DNA of 64,000 bases from Epiperipatus broadwayi (taxonomy: Eukaryota; Onychophora; Udeonychophora; Euonychophora; Peripatidae), in assembly GCA_028023455.1 (NCBI GenBank), contig JAQFVV010006337.1:184001-248000 (forward strand), written 5' to 3'. The notes beneath the pieces are model-generated. The model saw only the letters and a list, made by a program, of their open reading frames with translations. It ran no database searches and was not told where the DNA came from. The position numbers were made by a program, and so were the translations under genes. Below are positions 11,286 through 24,622 of this stretch, in pieces (position 1 is the stretch's first letter; each line of letters starts with the position of its first letter).

Positions 11286-12968
11286 GCAGAAGATCTTACT
11301 TACACTGCAAAGGTTTTGGCTGGTTTCAAACTTCTTTATAACACATTTATAATCTTATGTAATTATAAATGTTACGTGAATGAACCGGCATATTCGAGCA
11401 AAGTGGGAAATATTATTGATAGCTTTAACTCTCAACAATACCCATGATCATTTTGTGGCTCACCTCAGCTGCTAGATTCAAACCCCTACTATCCAAACAC
11501 TTTATTTGTTTCAGAGTAAACCCGGGCACCAGTTAGTCTAAGACTAATGTGTTCAGACAGTAAGTTCAGAATCCAACACTCGAAACAATTCCCTTAACTA
11601 GCTCAGTCTATTTTTTTAATCATTAACAACTTATACAAAATTAGTGGTGAAAGAATTGATAAAAGAATTGATAGAAGAGTTGATAAAAAGAATTGACCAA
11701 CAAATAAAGTTTAAGTTTTAAAGACCATTTATTTTAATTAACATTCACTAATTTTAAACATTTTATAAATCTAATAAAACACATGCACATTTTAAATTAA
11801 CACACTATAATGAGAAAGCATAAATAATATTTGACATTTATAAAATCATATAGCATTCACAATCACACACATCAATAGTTCATTTTATGCATGCTTATAG
11901 AGTTCAAATTACTTGTCTCTGGAGGCTTTACGAATTAATGCGATGGCTACTATAGAAATAAGAATATGAAATATTATTACCTAGGATTTTGAATGTGGGT
12001 GTAGAACTTTTTTTTCTTTGGTTACTGCTTTAGGTGAGAATATTTCCAGCTGGCTGGGACGTTTCCTTGAAGAGTTTCATTATTATTCACTTTTATTATT
12101 ATTGAAGACAATTAGATATTGATGGAGATTCTTCAAGCTGTTACGCAGACATTATTTTTATGGGCAGGTTTTGCTGTTTCACTGGACCGAGGGCTCAAGC
12201 AAGACATATGTTTTCTGAAGGTTTTAACACTGCATTTCTGACTGATACATAATAAACTGCATGATCTAGATTATACTCTCTGAACTGACTCAATTGTTAT
12301 CTCTGATGCAATTAACTAGACTGAAATGTCCGATAAAACTTGGTTATTTATACCTACGATGTGTTGTCCTTTTAATATCCTCCGGCAATATTTGTTGTTG
12401 AAATTCCTTTAGTAACAAATCCTTTGACAACGTGTTTTTGAAGATTGTTTAATTAGTAGCCATGCAAACATGTTGTTTTTATACTTTTAATTAGTAGCTC
12501 ATCACTGTGTTTTTAAATATATGTTTTTAACTCTCATTTTAACATTTATTTTTATGTGTTTACTCAATATGATTTTAACATGCACATATACATGCATTTA
12601 TTTTATATTTTACTAACAAGCTTACATTTACGCACATATATAATTTTATTCTAAAATCAGAACTAGTTTTAAGATTACTTTTTTTTTAAATTTAAATAAA
12701 GAGATTTATATTTTTAAACTTTTAACTATTTCAACTAATAATAATAATAAAACTCTTTAATTTCTTTTATGAACTCATAGTTTTTTTTTTTCTATAGGAA
12801 AACTCTCCCCTCTTTTAATTAATTTTATGTTTGCGAAAACAAACTACTTTTCGTTTAATAAAGAAACTTGAGATTTTTATAATTTATTTATTGATTTGTT
12901 GATTCCTTACTTTAATAATTTTTTTAGATAAAATTATTTTATATATGTGCCAATACTGTCTCGGCACA
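11286..12968 (-). mobile_element. Probable LTR of a retrotransposon, minus strand
   Basis: Read on the minus strand, a polypurine tract (cggaggggggtgtaa, 12983 down to 12969) is followed at once by TGTGCCGAGACAG. This is the arrangement that precedes a 3' LTR (TG start). The LTR start contains an inverted repeat, TGTGCC...GGCACA. The sequence down to about 11.3 kb is more GC-mixed than its surroundings and has no ORF, as expected of an LTR. I cannot fix the LTR's other end: no matching second LTR or clear target duplication was found. Confidence 0.45.
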
Positions 12969-12983
12969 TTACACCCCCCTCCG

Positions 12984-13180
12984 TTTGAGAATAAAATGCA
13001 TCATTTTTTACCATTTTATCTCTGACAACTTTAATTTTTAATTGTAAATATTCATTAAATTTCTAAGTTTGCTTTTCATATCTTTCACTTTATATACTAA
13101 GGGCAATCTGTTTTGACTATCCCTTCCTTCTATCTATGCCGAATACATTGCTCACAATGATCTAAATCCTGGATAATGAC
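12984..13180 (-). pseudogene. 3' end of the LTR element's internal region
   Basis: On the minus strand, upstream of the polypurine tract, a frame begins CPNGHYPGFRS and continues as a charged, Lys-rich sequence to the tract. This would be the end of an integrase/pol ORF. The element is cut off at about 13180, next to a short-repeat palindrome. I do not recognise the family (Gypsy-like is only a guess). Confidence 0.3.
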
Positions 13181-13264
13181 CATTGGGACAAACTAATTTT
13201 GTGGCACAGGGATCTTTTGGGAATGAAGTGGAAGCAGATTCACTGACTTATACTGATTTACACA

Positions 13265-14135
13265 TATATAAAATCAAAACTTTATTTCAATACAAACTCA
13301 GGATTTTCCAGTTTATTCATCCTTCAATCCATCTCAAGAAACTGATACACATAACCACAGACATGTGAAAAACATGTAAGACCCCCAATATATGTATTTT
13401 ATGCAGAAGCAGTATTCATCAATTGGGATAGATTATAATCTCCCACACATATATACCAGCAGTGCTCAGTTTATACTAAGATAGCTGTACTTCACACTCT
13501 AATAAACAGATTTAATCTTGTCATCCATCCAACTATTCAACCATCCATTTCATTAAAAAACCAATGATGGAATGCTCAAAGCCTTTATTGAATTTAATAT
13601 TGTAATCACGCCCATGTAAACATTATGTCAATCTAATCCATCATATACTGCCTTAGAATTACATATTACTTGGGAAATATATTACATTTTAATATATGTT
13701 CAGCCCATCTCTCTCCTATAATATATATATGGATATGTTATGGTCCAATAATATGAAGAATTAAAATTGACATAATGTCTACATGAGTATGACTACAAGA
13801 TTAAATTCAATAAGGGATTTGAGCATTCCATTGTTGATTTTTCAATGAAATGAATAGTTGAATGGTTGCAAAAGTGAGAAGATTGAAGACTGTCCATAAA
13901 GTTTGAGGAATTGCTTTTTTAATATAAACTGAGTACTGATTGCATATGTGTGAAAAATATTATGATCTGATATGAGTGCTGGTTCAGCAAAAAATACATC
14001 TATCAGGGATCATGTATTTTTGTATGTGTTTAGTCATATATATCAGTTGCTTGGAATGGAGTGGAGAATGCATAGACTAAAAATCCTGAATTCAAATTCC
14101 TCTACTTACACATATGAAACATTCAGTATAAACAT
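13265..14135. mobile_element. Family B hammerhead repeat, head-to-head dimer (diverged)
   Basis: The left arm (about 13290-13625) and right arm (about 13762-14105) are inverted copies of the same unit as at 44.3, 38.4 and 60.7 kb. Shared blocks include 'cagttgcttggaatgg'-like sequence at one end, the 'gtactgattg'/'gtgctcagtt' centre and 'ttttcaatgaaatgaa'. The hammerhead core is damaged in both arms: on the left it reads UUGAUGA with AAAA in place of GAAA, and on the right it is unrecognisable. No ORF. It is probably an old copy. Confidence 0.6.
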
Positions 14136-16108
14136 GTTACAGACTGCCTTACAATTATGATTATATAACTTTGAAAATATATATTAGAATGTCTGGTGAA
14201 GTTTGTCATTCTTCTTTCATCAGTTACTGTTTAGCTTAGCACACGTTCAGTAAAAAAAAAATCCATAATCATAGCTGTTTCATTTTATTTGTTTTGCTGT
14301 TTTTATAGTGTCTATTTATTATTTTTAAGATGTAAATGAGTTAATTTACATATTCCACTGTTTGATAATCAACTTTTATCCTTTTGTTTACATTATAATG
14401 TTCCAAGCCTTCTTTATTTTTCTCTTTTTGTTATAAATTGTATCCATGTTCTATTCCATAATCTAGGAACACGCATATATATTTTAACTTTTATTTTGCA
14501 TGTTTGCATAAGTATTTATGCTGCAAAATTATTGAGGCAATGTTAGTCTTTGCTTCTCCACAATATATGGTTGTGTATCCTGGGCTATTGGTCAGAACAT
14601 CATAGACTATTTTTGTGATTTCTCTTTTTTTAGTTTATCTTTGGTATTGTTGGTCAGTCTATTGAGGGTAGTTGGTGTTTGGAAGCTGACATTTTATCAG
14701 TGCTGCCAATTGTTTTATCCCACCCACCCTTTATTTTTAGTATGTAAGCATTTCTTGCCATCTTATGTTCTATTTAATTTTGATGTCTCGGTTACAATTT
14801 GTGTTGCTAAGTCTTTCATGCATGTTTTGATGTAGTGTTTTCAGTATTTGCATGTACAAATTAAGAATAATAAATAAACATTATAAAATGAGCAAACCAT
14901 GTACACTAATCCACTCAAGAGATTGTGATTACAAGCTAATTATCTTTTATAAAATAATTTTATACAATTATGACTGACAAAGTTGTGATGTGATAAATAG
15001 AACAAACTACAACCTCTTGCCATACATGTTTATAAGCAGATTTAAAAAATAACTATTTATTAACATATTTCATTAGATAGATAAATAATAATTAACTAAA
15101 GATTAGTTTAAAGTTTATGCTTATATGCTTATTCTTTCAGCATCCACAGTCTTTAGGTATAGGTTTATTTTGATGAAGCTTTTTTTTAAAACCATGACTA
15201 TGGTAGATGAATTTTCAAATGAATAGAATTTATTAGAATGATTTGACAGTGATTTTATCTTGGTTTAAAGGCTGTTTTTTTCTGTAGTATTGTACATTTG
15301 AATTTTACTCACCTTGGGTGAATACATAATGAACACATGTGTGAGTAGTTTCTTCACTTAGCTTACTCTTTCTCAGCTTGACAAAGTGAAGCAGATGATA
15401 GCTTCTCTACTCCTGCATGGTAGATCTGGATGCAAGTAGTACATTAATTAACTAACTTACAGAATAACCACAGCAAAGCAATAATGGCAGAAAATTAGAA
15501 TTCTGGACACAGACAAGAATCCTGAAAGCAGTATAATAAATTATAAGGACTATTTATATTTTCTAGAATTAGCTTATCAGTAAAATTTGGATCCATTGCT
15601 CATCTTCTTTTAATCTATTGGTTATAGATAATTCCATAGAATCTGCTGTGGTCCAAGCTTATTTTCCCAATACCATATTTTCAAGTTCTTATTTTTGAGT
15701 GGGAATAACAGCTTTTTAAATTAAATCATGTCAATTAGTTATCTCCTTATTTTAATCTATCGATTTGTTTTCAAGCATTTTAATCACTTTTTCCTAGACT
15801 GTCATTTCCACTTTTAATTATTGTTAAACGAAAACACCTTTTGTTTTTAACCTACTTTTTAAACTAAATTTAGAATTAATTAGCTTTTACTACTTTTTAG
15901 AAAATATTTTATTTAACTTGAATTTAACAAAATAACTTTATAATTACTATACTGTATATATTTATCTGTGCTTTTAAAATAAATATTTAATTATTATTTA
16001 TTAAAACTTTTAAATTTAAGATTTCTTTGTGATTTTTAACTTATGAACATTAAGTGTATACAATATATATATAAACATTACAAGCATAAAGCTAAACTAG
16101 TCATGTTC

Positions 16109-16109
<1 letters not shown>

Positions 16110-16142
<33 letters not shown>
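16110..16142. repeat. (TA)n microsatellite
   Basis: About 32 bases of perfect alternating ta. Confidence 0.9.
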
Positions 16143-16144
<2 letters not shown>

Positions 16145-17228
16145 AACTTAAATTATTTAGAGCAAAAAGAATTAAAATAAAATATTGCCATTATAAATAT
16201 TTTTACCTGAGTGTAGCTATAATATATAAGAGATCAAAAATCCAACTATTATAACTTAATAAACGAAAAATGATAACTTAAATTTTTATATCAAAGAGCA
16301 AAGAATTATAATAATAATATGCAACTTGCTGAGTATAAGCTATTTATCAAACAATCAGACTGATGAGCTATCAATCATATTAAGGGGAATCATAAGTTGT
16401 AAATAGTCATCGAAATTTAATGCTTTCAATAGTCAAGTAAATATTAATTCTAAATAAAATTATCGGTGGCTTAAATTCATCAATTTCTACTTAAGATTTC
16501 TAAAGATATCATAATATCAATAATTAGAAACAATAATGCCTGGAGACTGGTCATTTAAGGTGTCTGGCCTATTTCAAACTCTAGTTAGTCAGGCCTTGTA
16601 TCATCAATAAACAAGTAGAAACTATAAACAAATTATTAAGAATAAAATATTATAACTCAGGAAATAACATCAAGTGGGTGAGTACACTGGTAACTCAATA
16701 AAATATCTTCTCAGGTATACAGACAGTAGATTTTATCCACTTTCATCTCTTGGTTTGATGTCAAGTGCATATTTAAGTAAATAACAAGTGAATATGGTCT
16801 AGCAGGGCACCACTAGATTATCTGAACCTAGACACAGTTATATCTTATAACCTTTTCACATGTACCGGGTTTGAATCCCTTTTTGGTATTTTATTTCTAA
16901 CAAAAATGGATTTTACTTTTAGATCCATATCACTGTATGCACTCACATTTAGGTAAACATAAAACATCCTTAAACTAAAGTGGAGTATATAAAATTCATT
17001 AGACAGAAATCATTTCCTAGATCTTAACATAATAAATGCGTTTCAATATCTTTATAAGTTTTACTAGCTCAGATTATACTATTAATTTAGGATGGCAATT
17101 CACTCATCCTGGCATGATATAGATGATGGAATGGTGGTTATAATAATTATTCATGAATGTCAACTAAATACCATGGAATCACTTATTTATCTATGGCCTT
17201 TAAACATTTATCTAGCTCATTAATTCAA

Positions 17229-17276
17229 ATGTGATGATGATGATGATTATGATGATGATAATGATAATGATAATGG
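17229..17276 (+). repeat. (GAT/AAT)n microsatellite
   Basis: Gatgat triplets with tat and aat variants, about 48 bases. Confidence 0.85.
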
Positions 17277-19789
17277 TTTCAACCACAGCTTTAGGACTAA
17301 GCCTAATCATAAAACTTAATTTTTAAAGAAATTCATAACTCTTGTTTAATCTTAGTATATCTAACTAGATCTTAAATAATTAATATTAACCATTGATGAT
17401 GAATGATCACAACTAATAAAGAATACTCTCAATGAACTACATACACCTTGTTTAATAAAACAGTTTAACATTTATTAATTTATTACGAACATATACAGAC
17501 AATTTAAAGATAAAACCAAGAATTTATATGAATAATAATGATAACAACAATAATTGATTATTTGGCAATCATAAGATTAATTTTGAATTCTTCCCTCTTT
17601 CCCATCAAAGATATATACTGTATATTAAATTGAATACTAAATTTGCTAAAGTTTTCAATTCACAAGAAAATATTTCATAAAATAAAAAATATTCACTCTT
17701 TTTTTTCTCTTTTGCACACATACTTTTATAATCTAACATGTAAAGTAGAATAAAAAAAATTGTTAGTAGAATCGGAAAAAGAAGATTTTCAGAAACAAGT
17801 TTTTAAACTATTTCTCCCCTTTCCTGTTAAGCTTGGAGTTCGCTATTCTTTAAATCAAAACAAAAATAATCTAATATTTTTAACACTATATATGTCTATT
17901 ATTCTTCCATCCACATGCAATTATATCCATGTAACAATTTAATAGATTACTGTGTAGGTGTGTGTTTATTCGCATAATAACCAAAATATTATTTAAAACA
18001 AAATAATAATAATACAAAAAAAATCTTTTACATATTAACAAACATTTCATAATTTTAGATTAATATACAATAATACCCTTTAGAAAATACTTCATTAATA
18101 AGCTGGGTGTACATAAAATTATTATTCAAGGTATAGTTATTATTATTGAAGAAAACTATGGTTTTAATCGATTTTGGGTTGTGTTAAAGTTCTGAGAAAA
18201 AAATATAAAACTTCATTTCTAAAATTTTAGAATAGTCTTTGATATAATAAAAAGAAAATATATAGTAAAAGTTCATATTACCAGTCCCACAGGTTCAAAC
18301 TTAGCTTGTTTAATGTTCATACTTTTGCAGCAATCACGGTTTCTTTTTCTTGAGGCTTGTAATTATTTAACGGTTATGATTATGGTGATATTATTTGCCA
18401 CTGGAACTCTTTTTTTCTTCCTTCCTTGTTAAGCATAATTCTTCCATAAGAGTATATCAGTTGTTCTCTCCTTTACAATTTTTTCTTACTGGGTTTAAAT
18501 TCAGTTGCTGGAACAATTGTACTAGATGATTTAATATTTATCAGTAGATTAATCATTTTCTTCAGCTTTCAAATGCAGGTGAATGTTTCTTTTGCTTAAA
18601 ATATCGAATTTTTCTTAATCAGTCATCAGGTGTATAGTATTTTAATTTCAGACAAGACATTTTTTTCTATATGATATGCTGGTTGATAATGAGTCTGGTA
18701 GACAGACGAGAAAATTTTTTTTTTTCAACCTGCCATGCTGTTTTTAATCTTCACAAAAAAAACTTTATATTAAAAATTATTTTTAAAATTGATAACTGCT
18801 GAATTAAAATGCTTGCCTTCCTTAGTTTCAATATTTTAAAATTCTTCTCTCTATCAACTGATTTTTCAGACTGCTTTTATATCTGATTTTTTTTCTATTT
18901 TTGACCAATTCATTTAGTTATCTTCCTCATGTGACTTTCTCTAGGAACATATGAAAAATTACACTGTCCTGATTTGCAGACAAACTTTTGTTTTGGAGAA
19001 AAAAAATAGTCTTAATCCTTTTTCTTCACATTGTAACACCTAAAATTTTGAGGTTCTTTCTTTTTGATCTTAGAATGAGACACTTTTAAAATTAGACTTT
19101 TTACATCGTCTCTAAGTTTTAACAGAAAAACAACCCTTATAATACAAAATTGTTGAGTAAGAAAAAAAAAACAGATTTTCTTCCTTTTTCTTTTTCTTAA
19201 CATTTTTAATATGTACAAATCTAGATTTATTTGTGCAATGTACACACACACACTATCATTTACATTGTTTATAAAAATGGCCTATTACAACAATCTAAAT
19301 GTTTTTAGAAATTATGATTTTAATATCTAAAATTAAATTCTTAACTTTCAAAACCCACTACAACTTTCAAAAAAAAAAATAGAAATAGAATAAAATATTA
19401 GAATTTAGTAAATGTAGGTTAGCTTTGAAGAGAGTTTAATATTTGAAATTTACAATGACTAATTAAATAGCTTTTTACACACTCACTGCCTATATATGTG
19501 TTATTATCCTATTTTTTAACAAAAATAAATAAATATTGAATAATTAACTGTGTATACTACTCTTTTTGAATTTTTTTTATCAACACACAAACAAATAAAG
19601 AACACAACTGTTGCCCCACTCTCTTTCTGTCTTAAGCTTTCAGAACTTAATCTTGTAGGGTTTAAACTTGGATGCCCTACAGCTTCCTTTACTATATAAA
19701 AATGTGATGATGATTTTTGTTCCTCATTTTCTTTCATGCACATTATTACAAATTTAGCTAATGACTAAATTGTAATGGCACAATATATA

Positions 19790-20062
19790 TATATGACAAT
19801 AGATGGCGTTCTACCTAAAACACCGCCAAGCGTAGTTTGTTTACATAAATGTCAGAGCAAACATTCACTATCTCTAACTTTAATTTCCACTTTCAGATCA
19901 TGATTTCAAGCTATTTGCTATTGTCAGTGAAGGACAAGAATAAGAAAATAGATCTAAACACAAACTCTGAGCATTTATGATAGTGAATGCTTGCTCTGAG
20001 TTTATGTAAACAAACTATGCTTGATGGTATTTTTGGTAGAGTGCCATCTATTGTCATAAATA
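19790..20062. mobile_element. Family C hammerhead repeat, inverted (short copy)
   Basis: Outer arms of about 75 bases (19795-19871 and 19980-20056) are inverted copies, each with 'tgtttacataaa'-type sequence and 'gatggcgtt'/'gccatct' at the end. The interior carries the minus-strand ribozyme region of family C: TTGTCAG at 19921-19927 is the complement of CUGACAA, and TTTC at 19904-19907 is the complement of GAAA, with the palindromic 'atcatgat' between GAAA and stem I. G8 of the core has become A, so this copy should not self-cleave. A better copy of the family is at 35951-36612. Confidence 0.65.
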
Positions 20063-22384
20063 CAAGCGTTAGCAAGTTTTAACTTGTTTTTTGTTATATA
20101 TATATATTTATGTATGTTCTTGTTATTGGTATTAAGTAATATAGGTCAGTTACCATTAAAGCCAGGTTAAAGATAATACATCTGTTGAAGTTAAGTTGGA
20201 CTTTGTCAAATGGGTAGATTATAACTGCCTTCTACAGCTAAATTTTTTACAAAGGAATTGAGAAATTTTGCTTAAATATTAAATATTAAATAAGATAATA
20301 TTTCACAACAAAATTCCTGTAGCTTCAACATCTGCAATCATGATCTATAATGAAAAAAATGTTTTGATGAATGTGAAATAATATTTTGAAATATGTCTAC
20401 AAAATAAAAGTTATAGATAAATTTTACACACAAAACTTATTTTTTCCAGTTTTGAGTAGATAAAAAATTACTTGACTAAAATAAATATGTAATCAATAAA
20501 GAAGAGATAAAGGATCAATTAATATTAAAATATATATCACTTTTTAGCATGTATGTTTTGTCAAGTAAACTTATTCAGCTAAAAATAATTATCAATATTT
20601 GTACTGCAGAAATGTTACACCAAAAACACAATACATTAAAGCAAAATATATATTAATTTCTACAATTATGATTACTAAGCACAAATTCACTTAAATATTA
20701 AAATATTATAATAAATTTATATGTAAAATATTACTATTACTATAGTAGAGACAATGAGTATTAAACCTAAAATAGATATAAAGTGTGTTTACAATTCTTT
20801 TTTTTATCATGCGTCAAAGCATTTGCCGGGAAGTGAACCCACAAATCCAGGACAACTGCTTTAAGGCAGCTGTGCTGATCACTCGACCACTAATGCTTGA
20901 CTCCAATAATACATTAATGATGAAAAGGACTTTATTTGACATTACTCTAATGTGCATTATTTTTTATGGACATCACTTAATAAAAGATTTAAATTCAATA
21001 TACTTTTATCTTGTGACAGACCTTTATGCAAAGTTTCATCATAGTTATCATCTTCAATTTGAATCCATTATTTTGATTTACGATTGATTATTTGCTATTA
21101 CAATGTTTAAAAAATATTTTGAAACTTTTTTTTTAATGAATGCCATTTTTTTAAGTAGTGCAATTTGTAAAAGTGATGACATCATAGGCTAATAATTTCA
21201 CTAAAGCCAGATCATTTACAAACAAAATGACAATGTTAATTCTAAATGTGTATGGTACAGTGCAAAATTTATTCATTATATAGTATACAATATTGTTTTG
21301 ATTATAGAATTAAAATACAATCTATGTATTTTATCTGGTTTTTAACCAGTGTCCTTGCAAGTCAATAGATTGTTTAATTTATGATATATCCAAAGTAAAT
21401 ATTTTTTTTTTGTTAATAACTACAAAATCCAAAAAAAATAGATGCCAGTTTTATTTAGTATAGTAAATAATTCAAAACATACTTTGATTATATAAAACAA
21501 CAAATTGTATTACTATTAAAAGTTAACATGTAAAAAATTAGACAAAGTATTTTCATTTAATCAATATTATGGATTAAAATTATTATGAATGTTATTTTGC
21601 TTGCAGCAAAAAAATATACATTAATCATAATTTAAAAATATTCTGGATCATAATTGTAACTTATTTTGAGGGAAATAAATGTTCCCATGCATTATATCAT
21701 TAATAGTCAATTTTACATTATCAAAATGTATTAAATATAAGTTTAAAGTATCATTTACTTAATCAAATTTTAATCCATAATGTCATAATTTGTTTCTGAT
21801 AATGGTAGCTGTTAAAAAATACATCTTTAGTATCAATATTAAAAAAAATGTTACTCATCTTTTGAGTAAAAATAAGACAATTTTCTATACAAAAATGAAA
21901 ACTTAACTCTCTTTGCATTCACTATTATATATAATTTCTTATCTTCACTTTCTGGTCACTAATATTACATAATTGAAAAGTAACTTTTTGCTTCATAACA
22001 AGTTCGAAAAATATATTATTTTTTATGATTATAAGAATCATTTTTATTATGAGCAGTACAGCATGTCATAGGCCAGATTAATCTATCTTTCAGGCTAGAT
22101 ATAGCCTGAAGGCTATAATTTATCATTCTCTGATCTTAAACATTCCTATTTGTATATTCTTTGATATGGAGTGTATAAACAATTGAGGAAAAATAAGTTC
22201 ATGACTTATTTAATTATTTGCGAATATTTTTACAAAATATTTATATAGTGATTATCAAAAATGAAATATATTCATGTTTGCAGTTCATTCTTTTGAAATA
22301 TTTCACTTTTAAAAATACAACTTTATTTGAAATAATGATAAGAGATAACTATGATCATTACAATTGCTGCCTTCTGTAAAACAA
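20063..22384. other. AT-rich sequence with one tRNA-like pseudogene
   Basis: Apart from the tRNA-like sequence at 20819-20896 I see no supported feature. The 100-codon frame at 20785-21087 runs over that tRNA-like stretch and into AT-rich sequence, and has no recognisable domain. Confidence 0.45.
20819..20896 (-). tRNA. tRNA-Leu(UAA)-like pseudogene
   Basis: On the minus strand the 78 bases start GCATTAGTGGTCGAGTG (A-box-like) and end with GGGTTCACTTCCC (B-box-like) and GCAAATGC. The acceptor arms pair at six of seven positions, and five bases of anticodon stem (AGCTG/CAGTT) enclose CCTTAAAG, which contains TAA. An 11-base variable region suggests a type II (Leu/Ser) tRNA. The anticodon loop has eight bases and the T and D stems contain mismatches, so it is more likely a pseudogene or a tRNA-derived SINE head than a working gene. 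Confidence 0.45.
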
Positions 22385-22500
22385 CTATACTATATAATAA
22401 AATGATATATCATATAACACTAAATCATCCATGTACTTTACTATTGTTACATAATGCTTTATTTATCACCCTCTTTTACAGTTTACAGTTTCGATTGTTT
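22385..22500 (-). mobile_element. Family F repeat, truncated copy
   Basis: The reverse complement of 25684-25800 at roughly 90% identity, with shared 'gataaataaagcatt' and 'gtttacagtttcgattg'. On the minus strand it begins exactly in the second strand of the predicted ribozyme stem II (caatcGAAAC), so the first half of the hammerhead is missing. Confidence 0.65.
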
Positions 22501-22747
22501 ATATTTATATTCATATGTTTGTATTGAAGCAGTCAATCTTAGCTTAAGATTGAGCTTCATAGTTCCATCTACTAACCTGTGTTTAAACCCTATATCCCAT
22601 CCTGCTCCTTTTGTCATGTATGTATATTTTATGTATACATTTGAGATGCGCACCTACATTATAAAATTTTAACTTTTAAATTAACATTTTTATTATTAAT
22701 AATTTTATGATTATTAATTCTTTTTATTAAAATACATAGGTGCAGCT

Positions 22748-22748
<1 letters not shown>

Positions 22749-22791
<43 letters not shown>

Positions 22792-22792
22792 A

Positions 22793-22838
<46 letters not shown>
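22749..22838. repeat. Long (TA)n tract
   Basis: About 90 bases of alternating ta with two phase slips. The open frame through it (Tyr-Ile repeats) is an artefact. Confidence 0.95.
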
Positions 22839-22839
<1 letters not shown>

Positions 22840-24435
22840 AGCAAAATTACTAACAAAAGATTGATGTTTTTGTAAATATTTTATTATATGTCATTTGTAC
22901 AACTTTTTCTTTTTAAAGTATTTTTTTCTTTTAAACTGTATATTTTGTAAAATCCAATATGGAAGATGCTACAGTTGATTGTCTAAAATTAATTAAAGGG
23001 TTGGAAGCACTATTGTTTTAATCTGGGGAAGGTATTTTTTAATTAAAGTTTTACTTAAAATAAAATGGGATTAATATTAAAGATACTTTTGTTATAAACA
23101 TGTTGTCAAATCTATTTCTAATCTGGAAATAGATTTGAATTTATTTTTGGATGTTATCTTACTGTGGCATCTTCAAAAACAATCGATAAAGAAAAAGTAC
23201 AAAATGGCTGAATTTTGAGTCACAGATGAGATGAGCTATTGTTGAGAGAACTGATTGCTGCTAGACACCATGCTGTTTTGAAATCTAAAAATGATGTAGT
23301 AAAAAGCTTTTCCTGACCCTTGTGGGTTATCTTCTGCTGCTGTTATATCATGCTCTCATAGTAATGAAGTAAGATCCTGACTGGAAAATTTTAGAATGCT
23401 AATAGAAGCTTGTTGCCACTGAAGAACTTTCATTTCAATTGCCGTGCACATGCACTACTAAATCGGACTCTTAAAATTGCAAGGTAACTTTTCAAGCCAT
23501 CACCTCAAACTAAATTTAGCCTAACTCATCTATCAAGATTTCTTTTAATATATTATTTAACTTTGTTTTTGTTAATATGTAATTTGCTCTTAGTTAATTT
23601 CTATATATAATATGTAAATTGCTCTCAAATGATTTCTTTAAATTTAATTCTATCTCATATGCTCTAACTTTCTTTAATTTTGGTGTGGTCATTTATTTCT
23701 TACTTGATTTTATGTGTGCTTTTATTTTTAATATGCCAATCTCACAACCTGGCGAGCTTAATTTCTAAAAATCTTTTCTGTCATTTTTTTTTTCTAAACC
23801 TTCATGAAAAGGTTATTAACGTCCCCTTAAAATATATATATATATAATGCATTATAAATTAATATGTTCGCCAGTTTGTTTTTACGAATCAGCATTTTAT
23901 GTTGGTTTATTATAAAAATATATTTGTTTAACTCTGGATTTTCTACCCGGGGTAAATCCAGAACTTAAGCTAATTAACGCTTTGAAATCTTTTAAAATGT
24001 TGTTTTTTTATTAAATTCTGAAAGAGTGACCCATTAATTATTTTCTATATAACTGCTTTTTTTATTTACTCTTAAAATATACTTATATATTCCAGTTGTT
24101 GTAAAATCAACGAAGGTGGGATTGATTTATTTTAAATAGCAGAAAAAGGGATGGGGGTAAATCTTAATGTTTCTATTACTAAATAAAATCTTCATGTATA
24201 TTTTTAATCTAAATATCTCTCTCTATATATATATAATTGCATAGCGTATTATTCATATAAATTATAGTACTCAAACAAGGGTCATTTATTTTAAAGCAGT
24301 AAATTATATTTCATGTCATTAGTGACATTTATCCATACTGCGTTACTGACATTCAGCCTTATCTTTGTGTTTATATATATGTGCTTCTAATCTGGGGGTT
24401 ATGACAAGATTGAACCCATAGATTTCTCATTATAT
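22839..24435. other. Sequence without a supported gene
   Basis: No ORF of interest. A stem-loop at about 23952-23984 pairs 'tctggattt' with 'aaatccaga' around a GC-rich loop containing 'cccgggg'. The stretch is somewhat richer in GC than its neighbours and may be old repeat DNA. Confidence 0.4.
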
Positions 24436-24622
24436 CCACTTATTCCGTATAAAATGCCTCTGGCGGTGATCCCGTAAGTTTGGCACATGCTATGCATATC
24501 ACTTCTTCGTATAAAAAGGCCTCTGGCAGTGATCCCTAAGTCTGGCACATGCTATGACTATCCACTTTCTTTGTAAAAGGCCTGCACATCAGCTGATGTC
24601 CATGGCATGCCTATCCACTTCA
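24436..24622 (+). repeat. Three-copy tandem repeat, unit about 63 bases
   Basis: The units start at about 24437, 24500 and 24563 and share 'cactt..gtataaaa..gcctctggc..tgatcc' and 'ggcacatgctatg'. The third is shorter and more diverged. No coding or regulatory role can be assigned. Confidence 0.75.

Larger units (their letters stand above)
14136..19785. other. AT-rich sequence without a supported gene
   Basis: I examined both strands and found only short open frames with low-complexity residues. Simple repeats are listed separately. The stretch 16.7-16.9 kb contains 'gggtttgaatccc', a B-box-like string, without a tRNA fold that I can complete. 18.3-18.7 kb is T-rich and compositionally like an LTR, but no boundaries are visible. 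Confidence 0.45.

Noticed and set aside
16360-16440. CTGATGA followed at distance by GAAA, a possible hammerhead
   Set aside because: The spacing between core halves is too long and the possible stem II is offset by unpaired bases. No stem I.
17760-17942. 60-codon frame as a small gene
   Set aside because: No homology, no context, and composition expected for AT-rich DNA.
22659-22856. 65-codon frame
   Set aside because: Mostly Tyr-Ile repeats from (TA)n.
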